A stretch of 13,303 nt of DNA from NCBI GenBank assembly GCA_014859215.1, contig JACUUS010000053.1, forward strand, positions 1 through 13,303. Direction: 5' to 3'. Source of the DNA: Dehalococcoidia bacterium (GTDB lineage: Bacteria; Chloroflexota; Dehalococcoidia; SZUA-161). The first letter of the stretch is position 1. The number at the start of each line of letters is the position of its first letter. Below are positions 1 to 7,055 of the stretch, one piece after another. The notes under the pieces were generated by a model. The model searched no databases, was not told the origin of the DNA, and saw only the letters and a list, made by a program, of their open reading frames with translations. The position numbers and the translations under genes were made by a program.

Positions 1-840
1 TACCAGCGGCTTGGCGCGCTTGCGCGCAAGATACAGCCGCGGTTCACCTGGACAGACATCGTGCTGCCGAAGGACCAGATGGCCCAGTTGCGCGAGGTGG
101 CGAACTACGTCAAGTACCGGCACGTGGTCTACGGTGAATGGAACTTTGCTGGCAAAGCCTCGCTCGGCAGGGGCTTGAATATCCTGTTTGCCGGGCCCTC
201 CGGCACCGGAAAGACGATGGCTGCCGAAATCATAGCCAGTGAACTCGGTCTTGACCTGTATAAGATCGACCTCTCGACTGTGGTCAGCAAATATATCGGG
301 GAGACCGAGAAGAACCTGGACAGGATATTTACGGAGGCGCAGACCTCGAACGCCATTCTATTCTTCGACGAGGCGGACGCGATTTTCGGCAAACGCTCGG
401 AGGTGCGGGACTCACACGACCGATATGCCAATATCGAGATCGCATATCTGCTTCAGAAGACCGAAGAATACGAGGGAATAGTCATCCTCGCCACCAATCT
501 GCGCAAGAATCTGGACGAAGCCTTTGCCCGCCGCATGCACTTCAGCATCGAATTTCCGCTGCCCGAGGAAGCGGACCGGCACCGGATCTGGCAGAGAGTC
601 TTTCCTCGAGAGGCTCCCCTGTCGGAAGATACCGACCTCAAGTTCATGGCCAGACAGTTCAAGATAACCGGGGGCAACATCAAGAATATCGCGATAGCCG
701 CCGCCTTCCTTGCGGCTGAGAATGGCGGCAGGATCGGCAATGACCATATTATCAGGGCCGCCAAGCGTGAATACCAGAAAATAGGACGGCTTTGCACCGA
801 GGCTGATTTCGGGCCGTACTTCGACCTGGTGAAGAGCTGA
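1..840 (+). CDS. AAA+ ATPase of eCIS (Pvc15-like), 5' partial
   Basis: The frame is open from base 1, so the gene starts upstream; what is seen is the C-terminal AAA+ module of 279 residues. Walker A GPSGTGKT lies at 193-216 and Walker B ILFFDEAD at 355-378. A paired arginine (FARRMHF, about 523-543) is in the usual arginine-finger region, and the lid helix contains GGNIKNIAIAAAFLAA. All residues expected for ATP binding and hydrolysis are present. In PVC and AFP loci an ATPase of this class (Pvc15/Afp15) is needed for particle assembly or cargo loading; that role is assigned here by family and by context, since a DUF4157 gene follows after 15 bases and the structural genes lie downstream. 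A GTG at 61 could be mistaken for the start, but homologous-looking sequence (RFTWTDIVLP) runs upstream of it. It could be a general CDC48/FtsH-like AAA protein, but the neighbours make eCIS much more likely. Confidence 0.9.
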   Translation, partial: YQRLGALARKIQPRFTWTDIVLPKDQMAQLREVANYVKYRHVVYGEWNFAGKASLGRGLNILFAGPSGTGKTMAAEIIASELGLDLYKIDLSTVVSKYIGETEKNLDRIFTEAQTSNAILFFDEADAIFGKRSEVRDSHDRYANIEIAYLLQKTEEYEGIVILATNLRKNLDEAFARRMHFSIEFPLPEEADRHRIWQRVFPREAPLSEDTDLKFMARQFKITGGNIKNIAIAAAFLAAENGGRIGNDHIIRAAKREYQKIGRLCTEADFGPYFDLVKS

Positions 841-855
841 GCAGGAGGACTGGCG

Positions 856-2460
856 ATGGCCGAGCATGAGAGTCTGAAAAGCGAACCGGAAGAAAACAAA
901 ATCCGGAAGCGTGACTCGCGCGCTTCGGCCCTGGAGAAGACAGGGGCAGAGGAAACCCCGGCTGAGAGAGCATCGCACGAAGGCTTTTCCGCGCTCTTGA
1001 GGGACCCGCGCCTGTCACACCCGGCGAACGCTGTGCAGAAGGCTGAACTTCTCAGCAGCCTCCAGCGGAAATACGGCAATGCCTACGTTCAGCGGCTGCT
1101 GAGGACCAGGGCTGTGCAGGCGAAACTCACTGTAAACCCGCCAGATGATGTGTACGAGAAAGAAGCGGACCGCGTGGCTGAAATGGTTTCAACAAACGCT
1201 CCGGTAGTCCAGCGCGAGGCAGAGGAGGAAGAGGAGGAGCTCCAGACCAAAGCGGCTTCCGGACCGCGCGGGCTGGTTCTGCGGCAGGAAGAAGAGGAGG
1301 AACTCCAGATGAAGCCGATCGCCGGGCCGCACGGGCTGGTTCTGAGGCAGGAAGAGGAAGAGGAACTGCTTCAGGGTAAGCGCGTTGCCGGGCCGGACGG
1401 TCTAATGCGGCAGGAAGAGGAAGAGGAACTGCTTCAGGGGAAGCCGGTTGCCGGGAGCGTGCCCGAGGTCGCGGATGACATTGAGCAGCGTATCAACTCT
1501 GCCCGGGGAAGCGGCCAGGGATTGCCTGATTCTGTACGCACATCCTTCGAGCCCTTTTTTGGGCGCGACTTCAGCGATGTGCGGGCGCACACCGACAGCG
1601 AGGCCAATAATTTGTCGCAACAACTCGGAGCCAGGGCCTTTACGACCGGGAAGGATATCTTCTTCGGGGCAGGTGAATACCAGCCTGAATCCGAAGACGG
1701 CAGGAAACTCATCGGTCATGAGATAACACATGTGGTCCAGCAGAGCGGCGCCCTGGCTCCCATACCGGATGAAGCAGTGCCGGCGGCTATTAAGATAGAA
1801 GGCAAGAGGGGAACAGACATTCTCGCCGGCCCGAAAGTAAACGAGGCGGTGCCTCATGCTTTCTCGAACCTCGGCAAGACAGGATCATTCACGGTCCACT
1901 GGGGCGGAGGCAGAGGTGGGCTGGGAGGCCAGTTTACAGGGGATATTACGACACTGGGACCCGTAATCGAAGGAAGTGAACCGGCCGCTGCCGGACAGAA
2001 GGCCAAAGCCTGGGTGCGGCCCGGGACCGGCACAGCCAGGGTAACCCGCTCCTATACCGGGGTCATCGTCGGGTCTAATAACTCTTACTATATAACGGCA
2101 CGGGCAGCCGCACGGATCGACACGCACGAGGAGCTACACGTCAATAAGAGCAAGGAACATCACGATGCCATTATCGTGCCCCTGGAGGAGCGGCTTGCCC
2201 GACATCGAGGAGAGGCTGTCGCTCTCAGACAAGGCAGCACCGGGGCGGAGGCCAAAGCAGCCCTGGAGAATCTCATCAACTGGGACACGGCTCTCAACAA
2301 TTTCAGGACTGCCGATACCCGCGATAACCGGCCTATGGGAACGGTTGATACTACCGACATGGCCACCGCGGACTTCTATGCGGACTACGGTCCCCGGACA
2401 GTGGACGGCGCAAACTTTGCACACTACGTCAATCAACCGCCGGGGCCGAGAGCAGAGTAG
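856..2460 (+). CDS. DUF4157 putative metallopeptidase, Glu-rich repeats, second C-terminal HExxH domain
   Basis: A 534-residue protein with ATG at 856 after AGGAGG at 843-848 (7-base spacing). In order: a charged disordered N-terminus; LQRKYGNAYVQRLL at residues 69-82; a KEADRVAEMV segment; four Glu-rich repeats at about 123-200; and the DUF4157 domain at about 220-300, with SVRTSFEPFFGRDFSDVRAHT, ARAFTTGKDIFF and the zinc motif HEITH at 288-292 followed by VVQQ. DUF4157 proteins are a frequent accessory of eCIS loci and look like zinc peptidases. The extra C-terminal region of about 230 residues is Gly-rich and beta-rich, then carries HEELH at 424-428 with further histidines at 435-436. This could be a second zincin, perhaps DUF922-like, but the family is not certain. 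Position next to the ATPase suggests a cargo or cargo-processing protein. The DUF4157 assignment is firm; substrate and toxicity are unknown. Confidence 0.9.
   Translation: MAEHESLKSEPEENKIRKRDSRASALEKTGAEETPAERASHEGFSALLRDPRLSHPANAVQKAELLSSLQRKYGNAYVQRLLRTRAVQAKLTVNPPDDVYEKEADRVAEMVSTNAPVVQREAEEEEEELQTKAASGPRGLVLRQEEEEELQMKPIAGPHGLVLRQEEEEELLQGKRVAGPDGLMRQEEEEELLQGKPVAGSVPEVADDIEQRINSARGSGQGLPDSVRTSFEPFFGRDFSDVRAHTDSEANNLSQQLGARAFTTGKDIFFGAGEYQPESEDGRKLIGHEITHVVQQSGALAPIPDEAVPAAIKIEGKRGTDILAGPKVNEAVPHAFSNLGKTGSFTVHWGGGRGGLGGQFTGDITTLGPVIEGSEPAAAGQKAKAWVRPGTGTARVTRSYTGVIVGSNNSYYITARAAARIDTHEELHVNKSKEHHDAIIVPLEERLARHRGEAVALRQGSTGAEAKAALENLINWDTALNNFRTADTRDNRPMGTVDTTDMATADFYADYGPRTVDGANFAHYVNQPPGPRAE
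1222..1455 (+). repeat. In-frame tandem repeat, 63-bp (21-residue) Glu-rich units
   Basis: Three full units (1222-1284, 1285-1347, 1348-1410) and a partial fourth (1411-1455) lie inside the DUF4157 gene. The unit reads roughly QEEEEEL(L)Q-x-K-x-x-AGP-x-GL-x-x-R. Units 3 and 4 are nearly identical at DNA level over the first 10 codons, which suggests recent duplication, while unit 1 has drifted most. The region links the N-terminal motif to the DUF4157 domain and is very acidic, so it is probably an extended linker. Similar acidic LQ-x-K repeats are, as I recall, common in DUF4157 proteins. Confidence 0.85.
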
Positions 2461-2467
2461 GAGTGAA

Positions 2468-2857
2468 ATGAGACTACTAATCGAAACAGAGAAGCCTGCC
2501 TATTCCAGTGGCGAACCGGTAACGGTACGCTTGCTTGTTCTGAATGACAGCTATGAACCGGTCTCTCTCGACCGCAGGCTGCTGGTCGGCCCCAACCCTG
2601 TGCCTGAAGGTAGGCCGCCCTTTCCAGTCTCAATAGAGCCTTCATTCTCCCGGGAAGAACAGAACTTGATTATGCTTAATCCCTGGTGTTTCTATGGCCG
2701 GCAGCGTACATTTGACAGCCTGCCGCCAGGTAAGACTACCGTTTACGCGTACCTGTTAAGGCGGCCAACAGATTCCCTGCTCCCCGGGGAACCGGGGGAG
2801 CGGGATGCGCTGCTTAGCGCGGCTGAACCCCTGATAGTTGAGGTTAATCCGAGGTAG
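2468..2857 (+). CDS. Small beta-sandwich-like protein (BsuPI/Ig-like), function unknown
   Basis: A 129-residue protein with ATG at 2468, 7 bases after the DUF4157 stop; AGGAG at 2459-2463 overlaps that stop, so the two are probably translationally coupled. There is no signal peptide and no membrane segment. The N-terminal pattern, ETEKPAYSSGEPVTVRLLVLND followed by alternating hydrophobic strands and a late LPPGKTTVYAYLL strand, is typical of Ig-like or proteinase-inhibitor-like (BsuPI) beta sandwiches. That resemblance is by eye only. Tight coupling to a putative metallopeptidase allows a guess that it binds or restrains its neighbour, but a structural or adaptor role in the particle is equally open. 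Confidence 0.7.
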   Translation: MRLLIETEKPAYSSGEPVTVRLLVLNDSYEPVSLDRRLLVGPNPVPEGRPPFPVSIEPSFSREEQNLIMLNPWCFYGRQRTFDSLPPGKTTVYAYLLRRPTDSLLPGEPGERDALLSAAEPLIVEVNPR

Positions 2858-2870
2858 ATGCCGGTTTGCC

Positions 2871-2897
2871 GCGCTTCGGACAGGTTCGTCCGAACGC
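2871..2897 (+). other. Intergenic stem-loop (candidate attenuator or RNA structure)
   Basis: In the 81-base gap after the 129-residue gene, TTCGGAC (2875-2881) and GTCCGAA (2888-2894) form a perfect 7-bp stem with a 6-base loop. GCG/CGC at 2871-2873 and 2895-2897 extend it to 10 bp with one bulged C. There is no T-run after it, so it is not a classic intrinsic terminator. It may protect mRNA ends or attenuate between the two genes. Confidence 0.45.
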
Positions 2898-2938
2898 CAC
2901 GGGACACGGGCATATATCCGAGTTGAAAGAGCAGCAGG

Positions 2939-4462
2939 GTGTCGGACAAATCGGTAACCCATGATAGTCGTGACCAGGAAACGGACAACTCCGGGTCTTC
3001 GCAGTACGAGCGGAGTTGGCCGCAGAAAGTCCTGCTGCCCTTCGAGGGCATTGTCGATGATTCGTTTGAGAACATGGGCGAATCTGAGGGATTTCTCCGG
3101 GCCATCCCGGTTCACCGTAAGGAGCAGCCCGAACTATTTGACTGGGGAGGCATCGGGGGGAGTTCATTTTCAAATCCAGCGTCTCAGAAGCATGCTTCAA
3201 TACTTCGCCGTCACTCCGGCTCGGCCGGCAGTCTTCATATCGCCACTCAGCTTCAGCGAAGCTATGGGAACCAGTACGTGCGCTCGGTAGTTGCCAGACT
3301 GCGCAATGATCACGGTATCTCATCCCGGAATATTCAGCTCTCGGGGCCGGAACCTTTGATGATTGTGGGCCCCGAGCCTGAAGAGACTAGAGAACCGATG
3401 ATGCCTGAGATACCGGCGCAATCCAGCCTGCCGACTGAATTGCCAGCCCGGCGAATGCAGGAGCTAATCCGCCTCGCGGAAAGTCTGAGACGTACTTTCG
3501 CGGATACGCCGGAGTACCGCCAGCTGCACCGGAACTTGGGGCCGCTCAGGACAACCATGACGGAGCCAGGTGAAGAGAACCGTCGAGAACTGGAGTTCCT
3601 TTTCCGCGCCCGCCGGGGGTACCCGCTTGGCCAGTTCATTGATGATTTTGCGGGCTGTGTCGAGAGAATGGCTGACGAAGGGCGCTTCAGGGGACTGCAT
3701 GCGTCAGACACGACTGAACGCTGGTATGCCCAGCGCTATTTTCGACAGATTACAGAAGGGATAGCGCATGCCTATCCCGCTATTGGCGGAGTCGCGGAGC
3801 GGCGGGCGCTTGCGATATATGACCGGCGGCCCGCGAGAAGCGAGGAAAGAGAAAGGCAGCGCGAGGAAAACGAGCCGCGCTGGATCTCTTTCTGGCAACA
3901 GCATTTCGCAGGATCGTCCCCGGGAGTGCCGCGTCTGGGCCGCTGGATTCTTGAAAACTGGGAAGATTTCGTCGATGGAGCGGGCGTGAGAGGTGCCGCT
4001 GCGCACAGGCTGGTCCCAGGGGAACACCGCTGGGTGGCCAGGCGGAACGAAACGTGGAACCGCTCTATGTGGGTGTTGAGCTCCGATCCACAGACCAGGG
4101 AAAGGGGGATCGTACAGGGGAACAGCTATTTCGGCGCCATATACAGTACCTACGGCCGCGCCTTCGGGCGCCTGTGCGCCACAGCAGCCGCAGCCGAATG
4201 GGCGAATCGGCCCGTAGTCGGCCAGAGAAGGCCCTGGGAGGACATCTTCACGGAACTCGTGGCGAACATACCTGCATGGCAACTCCTTCGATCATCTCTC
4301 ACCGCGAGCAATCAGTCCCGCATGACAGCGATCTGGAATTGCTGGGAGCAGTACTGGCTGCGTGGCAGGTATGCGGGGGACAGCCCTGTCCTGAGGCGGG
4401 CGGGCATATACATCCAGATGAGCGGGGGTATAGCCTGGGACAACGTTGATCTGGAAGCATGA
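2939..4462 (+). CDS. Hypothetical 507-residue protein with LQRxYGNxYV motif; candidate eCIS cargo
   Basis: GTG at 2939 is the first usable start after an in-frame TGA at 2924-2926; only a weak AAAGAG precedes it. The next ATG is at 3074, which would remove 45 residues. Residues 1-100 look disordered and polar. LQRSYGNQYVRSVV at 105-118 matches the motif at residues 69-82 of the DUF4157 protein. The rest, about 165-507, looks like a folded, largely helical domain rich in Trp, Arg and Glu (for example GRWILENWEDFVDGAG and AIWNCWEQYWLRGRY), with a charged EERERQREENE segment. I see no Walker, HExxH or transmembrane motif and do not recognise the family. Its location between the ATPase/DUF4157 genes and the structural genes, with the shared N-terminal motif, makes it a good candidate for delivered cargo. 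That is inference. Confidence 0.75.
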   Translation: MSDKSVTHDSRDQETDNSGSSQYERSWPQKVLLPFEGIVDDSFENMGESEGFLRAIPVHRKEQPELFDWGGIGGSSFSNPASQKHASILRRHSGSAGSLHIATQLQRSYGNQYVRSVVARLRNDHGISSRNIQLSGPEPLMIVGPEPEETREPMMPEIPAQSSLPTELPARRMQELIRLAESLRRTFADTPEYRQLHRNLGPLRTTMTEPGEENRRELEFLFRARRGYPLGQFIDDFAGCVERMADEGRFRGLHASDTTERWYAQRYFRQITEGIAHAYPAIGGVAERRALAIYDRRPARSEERERQREENEPRWISFWQQHFAGSSPGVPRLGRWILENWEDFVDGAGVRGAAAHRLVPGEHRWVARRNETWNRSMWVLSSDPQTRERGIVQGNSYFGAIYSTYGRAFGRLCATAAAAEWANRPVVGQRRPWEDIFTELVANIPAWQLLRSSLTASNQSRMTAIWNCWEQYWLRGRYAGDSPVLRRAGIYIQMSGGIAWDNVDLEA

Positions 4463-4483
4463 CAACGGTGCACGAGAACGATC

Positions 4484-5293
4484 ATGATTAGTGACCTGGA
4501 CGAAACGATCAGACAGTTGCTGCTGAAGACGGGGAAGCTTGACCCGGCCGAGGTGGACATATCCTTTGATATGCCCGATCGCCAGTGGTCGGCTTCCATC
4601 TCCAAGCCGACTGTGAATGTCTATCTCTACGATATCCATGAGAACCGGGAGTTGCGGGACAACGAATGGACGGTTAGTCATGACAAGGGCATGGCAACCC
4701 GCAAGAAAACGCCTATGCGCGTGGACCTTTCGTATCTGGTGACAGTCTGGACTAACGATATGCTTGACCAGCACCGCTTGCTCAGTCACCTTCTGGCAGT
4801 ATTATTCCGGCATAAGCAATTCCCGGAGGAAGCGCTCGCGGGAAGTCTCAAGGACATGGACTGGCCTATTCGAACTCAGACGGCTCAACCTGACGGCGTA
4901 CTCCGCAATACCTCTGATTTCTGGAGCGCGCTGGATAACCAGCTTAAGCCGTCGATCAACTATGTCGTCACGCTGCCGATAGACCTTGGTATGATGGAGA
5001 CCGCGCCCGAGGTCAGGACCAAGGTATTCAAGTTCAGCGACGGGGAGTCCACGGAAGAGGATATCCAGATAAACGGCATCGTCTACCGTAAGGGCAAACG
5101 CGACCAGATTGTGCCTGACGCGGTCGTGGCGGTGAAGGAACTGCAGATGACCGCAACCACGGACAAAGAGGGCAACTACGCATTCGCCCGGCTCAGACCC
5201 GGGTCCTACACAGTTGAAGTCTCCATGCCTGAAGGGGGCAAGAGCCAAACGCGGATCAAGGTGCCTGATTCCAGCTACGATATCGAGCTGTGA
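4484..5293 (+). CDS. DUF4255 (Pvc16-like) tail cap/terminator protein with C-terminal carboxypeptidase-regulatory-like domain
   Basis: A 269-residue protein with ATG at 4484 and a weak ribosome site. Residues 1 to about 185 match the DUF4255 pattern: an N-terminal helix (MISDLDETIRQLLL), ISFDMPDRQW, PTVNVYLYDIHENRELRD, RVDLSYLVTVWT, HRLLSHLLAVLFRH and a late NYVVTLPIDLG. DUF4255 proteins (Pvc16/Afp16) cap the distal end of the tube and sheath and set where assembly stops. Residues about 210-269 (VVAVKELQMTATTDKEGNYAFARLRPG-SYTVEV...) look like a carboxypeptidase-regulatory-like/SpaA-type beta domain, an addition to the basic cap fold that could face outwards or bind a partner. Cap function is known for the family; the role of the added domain is inferred. 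Confidence 0.9.
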   Translation: MISDLDETIRQLLLKTGKLDPAEVDISFDMPDRQWSASISKPTVNVYLYDIHENRELRDNEWTVSHDKGMATRKKTPMRVDLSYLVTVWTNDMLDQHRLLSHLLAVLFRHKQFPEEALAGSLKDMDWPIRTQTAQPDGVLRNTSDFWSALDNQLKPSINYVVTLPIDLGMMETAPEVRTKVFKFSDGESTEEDIQINGIVYRKGKRDQIVPDAVVAVKELQMTATTDKEGNYAFARLRPGSYTVEVSMPEGGKSQTRIKVPDSSYDIEL

Positions 5294-5480
5294 TGATCGA
5301 TCCCTTACTGGAATTGAATTGTAACTCAGTCGTGCAAGAGAGAAGGGGGGAATGAGTATGTGAGAGTATTGACCGGCTCCCTGTCAGCCGCCTGTAACGC
5401 CGGGAAAAGAGGAAGCTGCCAGGGTCCGACCGCAAATAGACCGCATCCCGGCAAATGAATAATTCGGAAAGGAGGTGCGA
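5294..5480 (+). promoter_or_regulatory. Leader region upstream of sheath gene, weak sigma70-like promoter candidate
   Basis: This 187-base gap is the longest non-coding stretch in the window. TTGACC (5369-5374) followed after 18 bases by TGTAAC (5393-5398) is a possible sigma70-type promoter with a poor -10. Downstream, GCCGGGA (5399-5405) and TCCCGGC (5446-5452) form a long-range 7-bp inverted repeat, and CGGCT/AGCCG (5374-5378, 5386-5390) a small hairpin. An extra promoter here would make sense because sheath and tube are needed in many copies, but the match is weak. Confidence 0.35.
5468..5476 (+). promoter_or_regulatory. Consensus ribosome binding site of the sheath gene
   Basis: AAAGGAGGT at 5468-5476 is a full complement of the usual 16S rRNA 3' end. 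It fixes the start at ATG 5481; the in-frame GTG at 5475 overlaps the site itself and cannot be used. Related strong sites precede the first tube gene (AAGGGAGGTG, 7037-7046) and the chaperone gene (AGGGAGGTG, 7509-7517). Confidence 0.85.
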
Positions 5481-7034
5481 ATGTCACCTCAGTACTTATC
5501 ACCCGGTGTATATGTGGAGGAGGTAGACAAAGGTTCAAAGCCCATTGAGGGAGTGGGTACATCGGTTGCAGGTTTCGTCGGCTTTGCCGCGAAAGGGCCG
5601 GTGAACTATCCGACCTTCATCGCTAACTGGAGCCAGTTCGTACAGGTCTTTGGCGGCTTCATTCCCGGCGGGTTCCTGGCCCATGCGGTGTACGGTTACT
5701 TCCATAATGGGGGAGGCAGCTGCTACGTGACGCGGCTTCCCGGCGGCGACAGCGGCGAAGAGGCTGCCCCGTCCGTGGACCAGGTGGCTCTGCCCAGCGG
5801 CGCGCAGCCTTCAATCGAGAGTCTCGTGGTCAGCGCTCTGGAGCCCGGAAAAGTGACGGTCGAAGTCACCAAGCCGGAGGGTGAAGGCGTATCCGAGGAC
5901 CAGTTCAATCTGAAGGTCGTTCGCGGCTCAGCCGAGGAGGTCTTTGAAAACCTGACCTTCAAGAGAGGCAAAGGCGCACGGAATGTGATAGACGTGGTCA
6001 ACCGGGAGTCGAAACTGGTCCGCGTCATGGAGAAAGAGGCCGCTCTGAGCTCCCTGGAACGGGTCCCTGTTGCCGGAACTTATAACCTGGTCCCGGCTGC
6101 GACGACCGCTGTAACGACTCAAACGGTTACGCCGGACCTTCTCGTGGGAGACGCCTCGGAGCGCTCCGGCGTCAACGGACTTGAGCTGGCTGACGACGTC
6201 ACCATGGTCATCTGTCCTGACCTGATGGCCTTATACCAGGCAGGGAAGATTTCCAAAGAGGGCGTGAAGATCATACAGACGGCGATGCTGGACCACTGCA
6301 CCAACATGAAAGACCGCTTCGCCATCCTTGATTGCTTGCCGGGAATGAGCCCCCAGGAGGTGAAAGACTGGGTCGTAAATGAAGCTGGTTATGATTCGAA
6401 GTATGGAGCCATCTACTATCCGTGGATCAAAGTAGCCAATCCGCTGGGCAACGGCGAGGGTATCTTTGTGCCGCCTTCGGGACACATGGCCGGCGTATAC
6501 GCCCGGACAGACACCACGCGAGGGGTACACAAGGCTCCGGCTAACGAGATAGTACAAGGCGCCATCGGCCTGGAAATGCAGATAACCAAGAGCGAACAGG
6601 ACTCGCTTAATCCATCGGGAATCAACTGCATCCGCGCCTTCCCTGGACGGGGAATCAGGGTGTGGGGAGCCCGGACGCTGTCAAGCGATGGCTCCTGGCG
6701 TTACATCAATGTGCGGCGACTTTTCAACTTCATCGAGAAGTCCATCGCGGTCGGAACCCAGTGGGTCGTTTTCGAGCCAAACGACATGAATCTCTGGTCG
6801 CGCATCAGGAGGGATATCAAGGCGTTCCTGAAGAGGGTCTGGCTTGATGGCGCGCTCTTTGGCGCTACTCCGGAGGAAGCTTTCTATGTGAAGTGCGACT
6901 CGGAGCTGAACTCCATCGAGATTCGAGATGCGGGACAGGTGATAATCGAGATCGGACTGGCGCCGGTCAAGCCCGCTGAATTTGTTATCTTCCGCATCAG
7001 CCAGTGGGCCGGCGGAAGCGCAGCAGAAGAATAG
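5481..7034 (+). CDS. Contractile tail sheath protein
   Basis: A 517-residue protein, a usual size for phage and eCIS sheaths. The N-terminus (YLSPGVYVEEVDKGSKPIEGVGTSVAGFVG) is the signature sheath opening, followed by GPVNYPTFIANWSQFVQVFG. The central part is a variable beta-rich insertion. The C-terminal domain has GIRVWGARTLSSDGSWRYINVRRLFNFIEKSI, QWVVFEPND and WSRIRRDIKAFLKRVW, the conserved core that hands strands to neighbouring subunits. The sheath surrounds the tube and contracts to drive it into a target. Only this one sheath gene is present here, whereas PVC and AFP have three. The ATG is set by the consensus ribosome site, and the first tube gene begins 21 bases after the stop. Confidence 0.97.
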   Translation: MSPQYLSPGVYVEEVDKGSKPIEGVGTSVAGFVGFAAKGPVNYPTFIANWSQFVQVFGGFIPGGFLAHAVYGYFHNGGGSCYVTRLPGGDSGEEAAPSVDQVALPSGAQPSIESLVVSALEPGKVTVEVTKPEGEGVSEDQFNLKVVRGSAEEVFENLTFKRGKGARNVIDVVNRESKLVRVMEKEAALSSLERVPVAGTYNLVPAATTAVTTQTVTPDLLVGDASERSGVNGLELADDVTMVICPDLMALYQAGKISKEGVKIIQTAMLDHCTNMKDRFAILDCLPGMSPQEVKDWVVNEAGYDSKYGAIYYPWIKVANPLGNGEGIFVPPSGHMAGVYARTDTTRGVHKAPANEIVQGAIGLEMQITKSEQDSLNPSGINCIRAFPGRGIRVWGARTLSSDGSWRYINVRRLFNFIEKSIAVGTQWVVFEPNDMNLWSRIRRDIKAFLKRVWLDGALFGATPEEAFYVKCDSELNSIEIRDAGQVIIEIGLAPVKPAEFVIFRISQWAGGSAAEE

Positions 7035-7055
7035 ACAAGGGAGGTGTGAATAAAA

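Noticed and set aside
412..978. Long open frames on the minus strand across the ATPase and DUF4157 genes
   Set aside because: They mirror strongly supported plus-strand genes, span gene junctions and show no domain; GC-rich codon structure explains them.
2165..2467. Upstream extension of the 129-residue protein to an ATG at 2165
   Set aside because: It would overlap the DUF4157 gene by about 300 bases; the ATG at 2468 has a ribosome site and begins right at the first beta strand.
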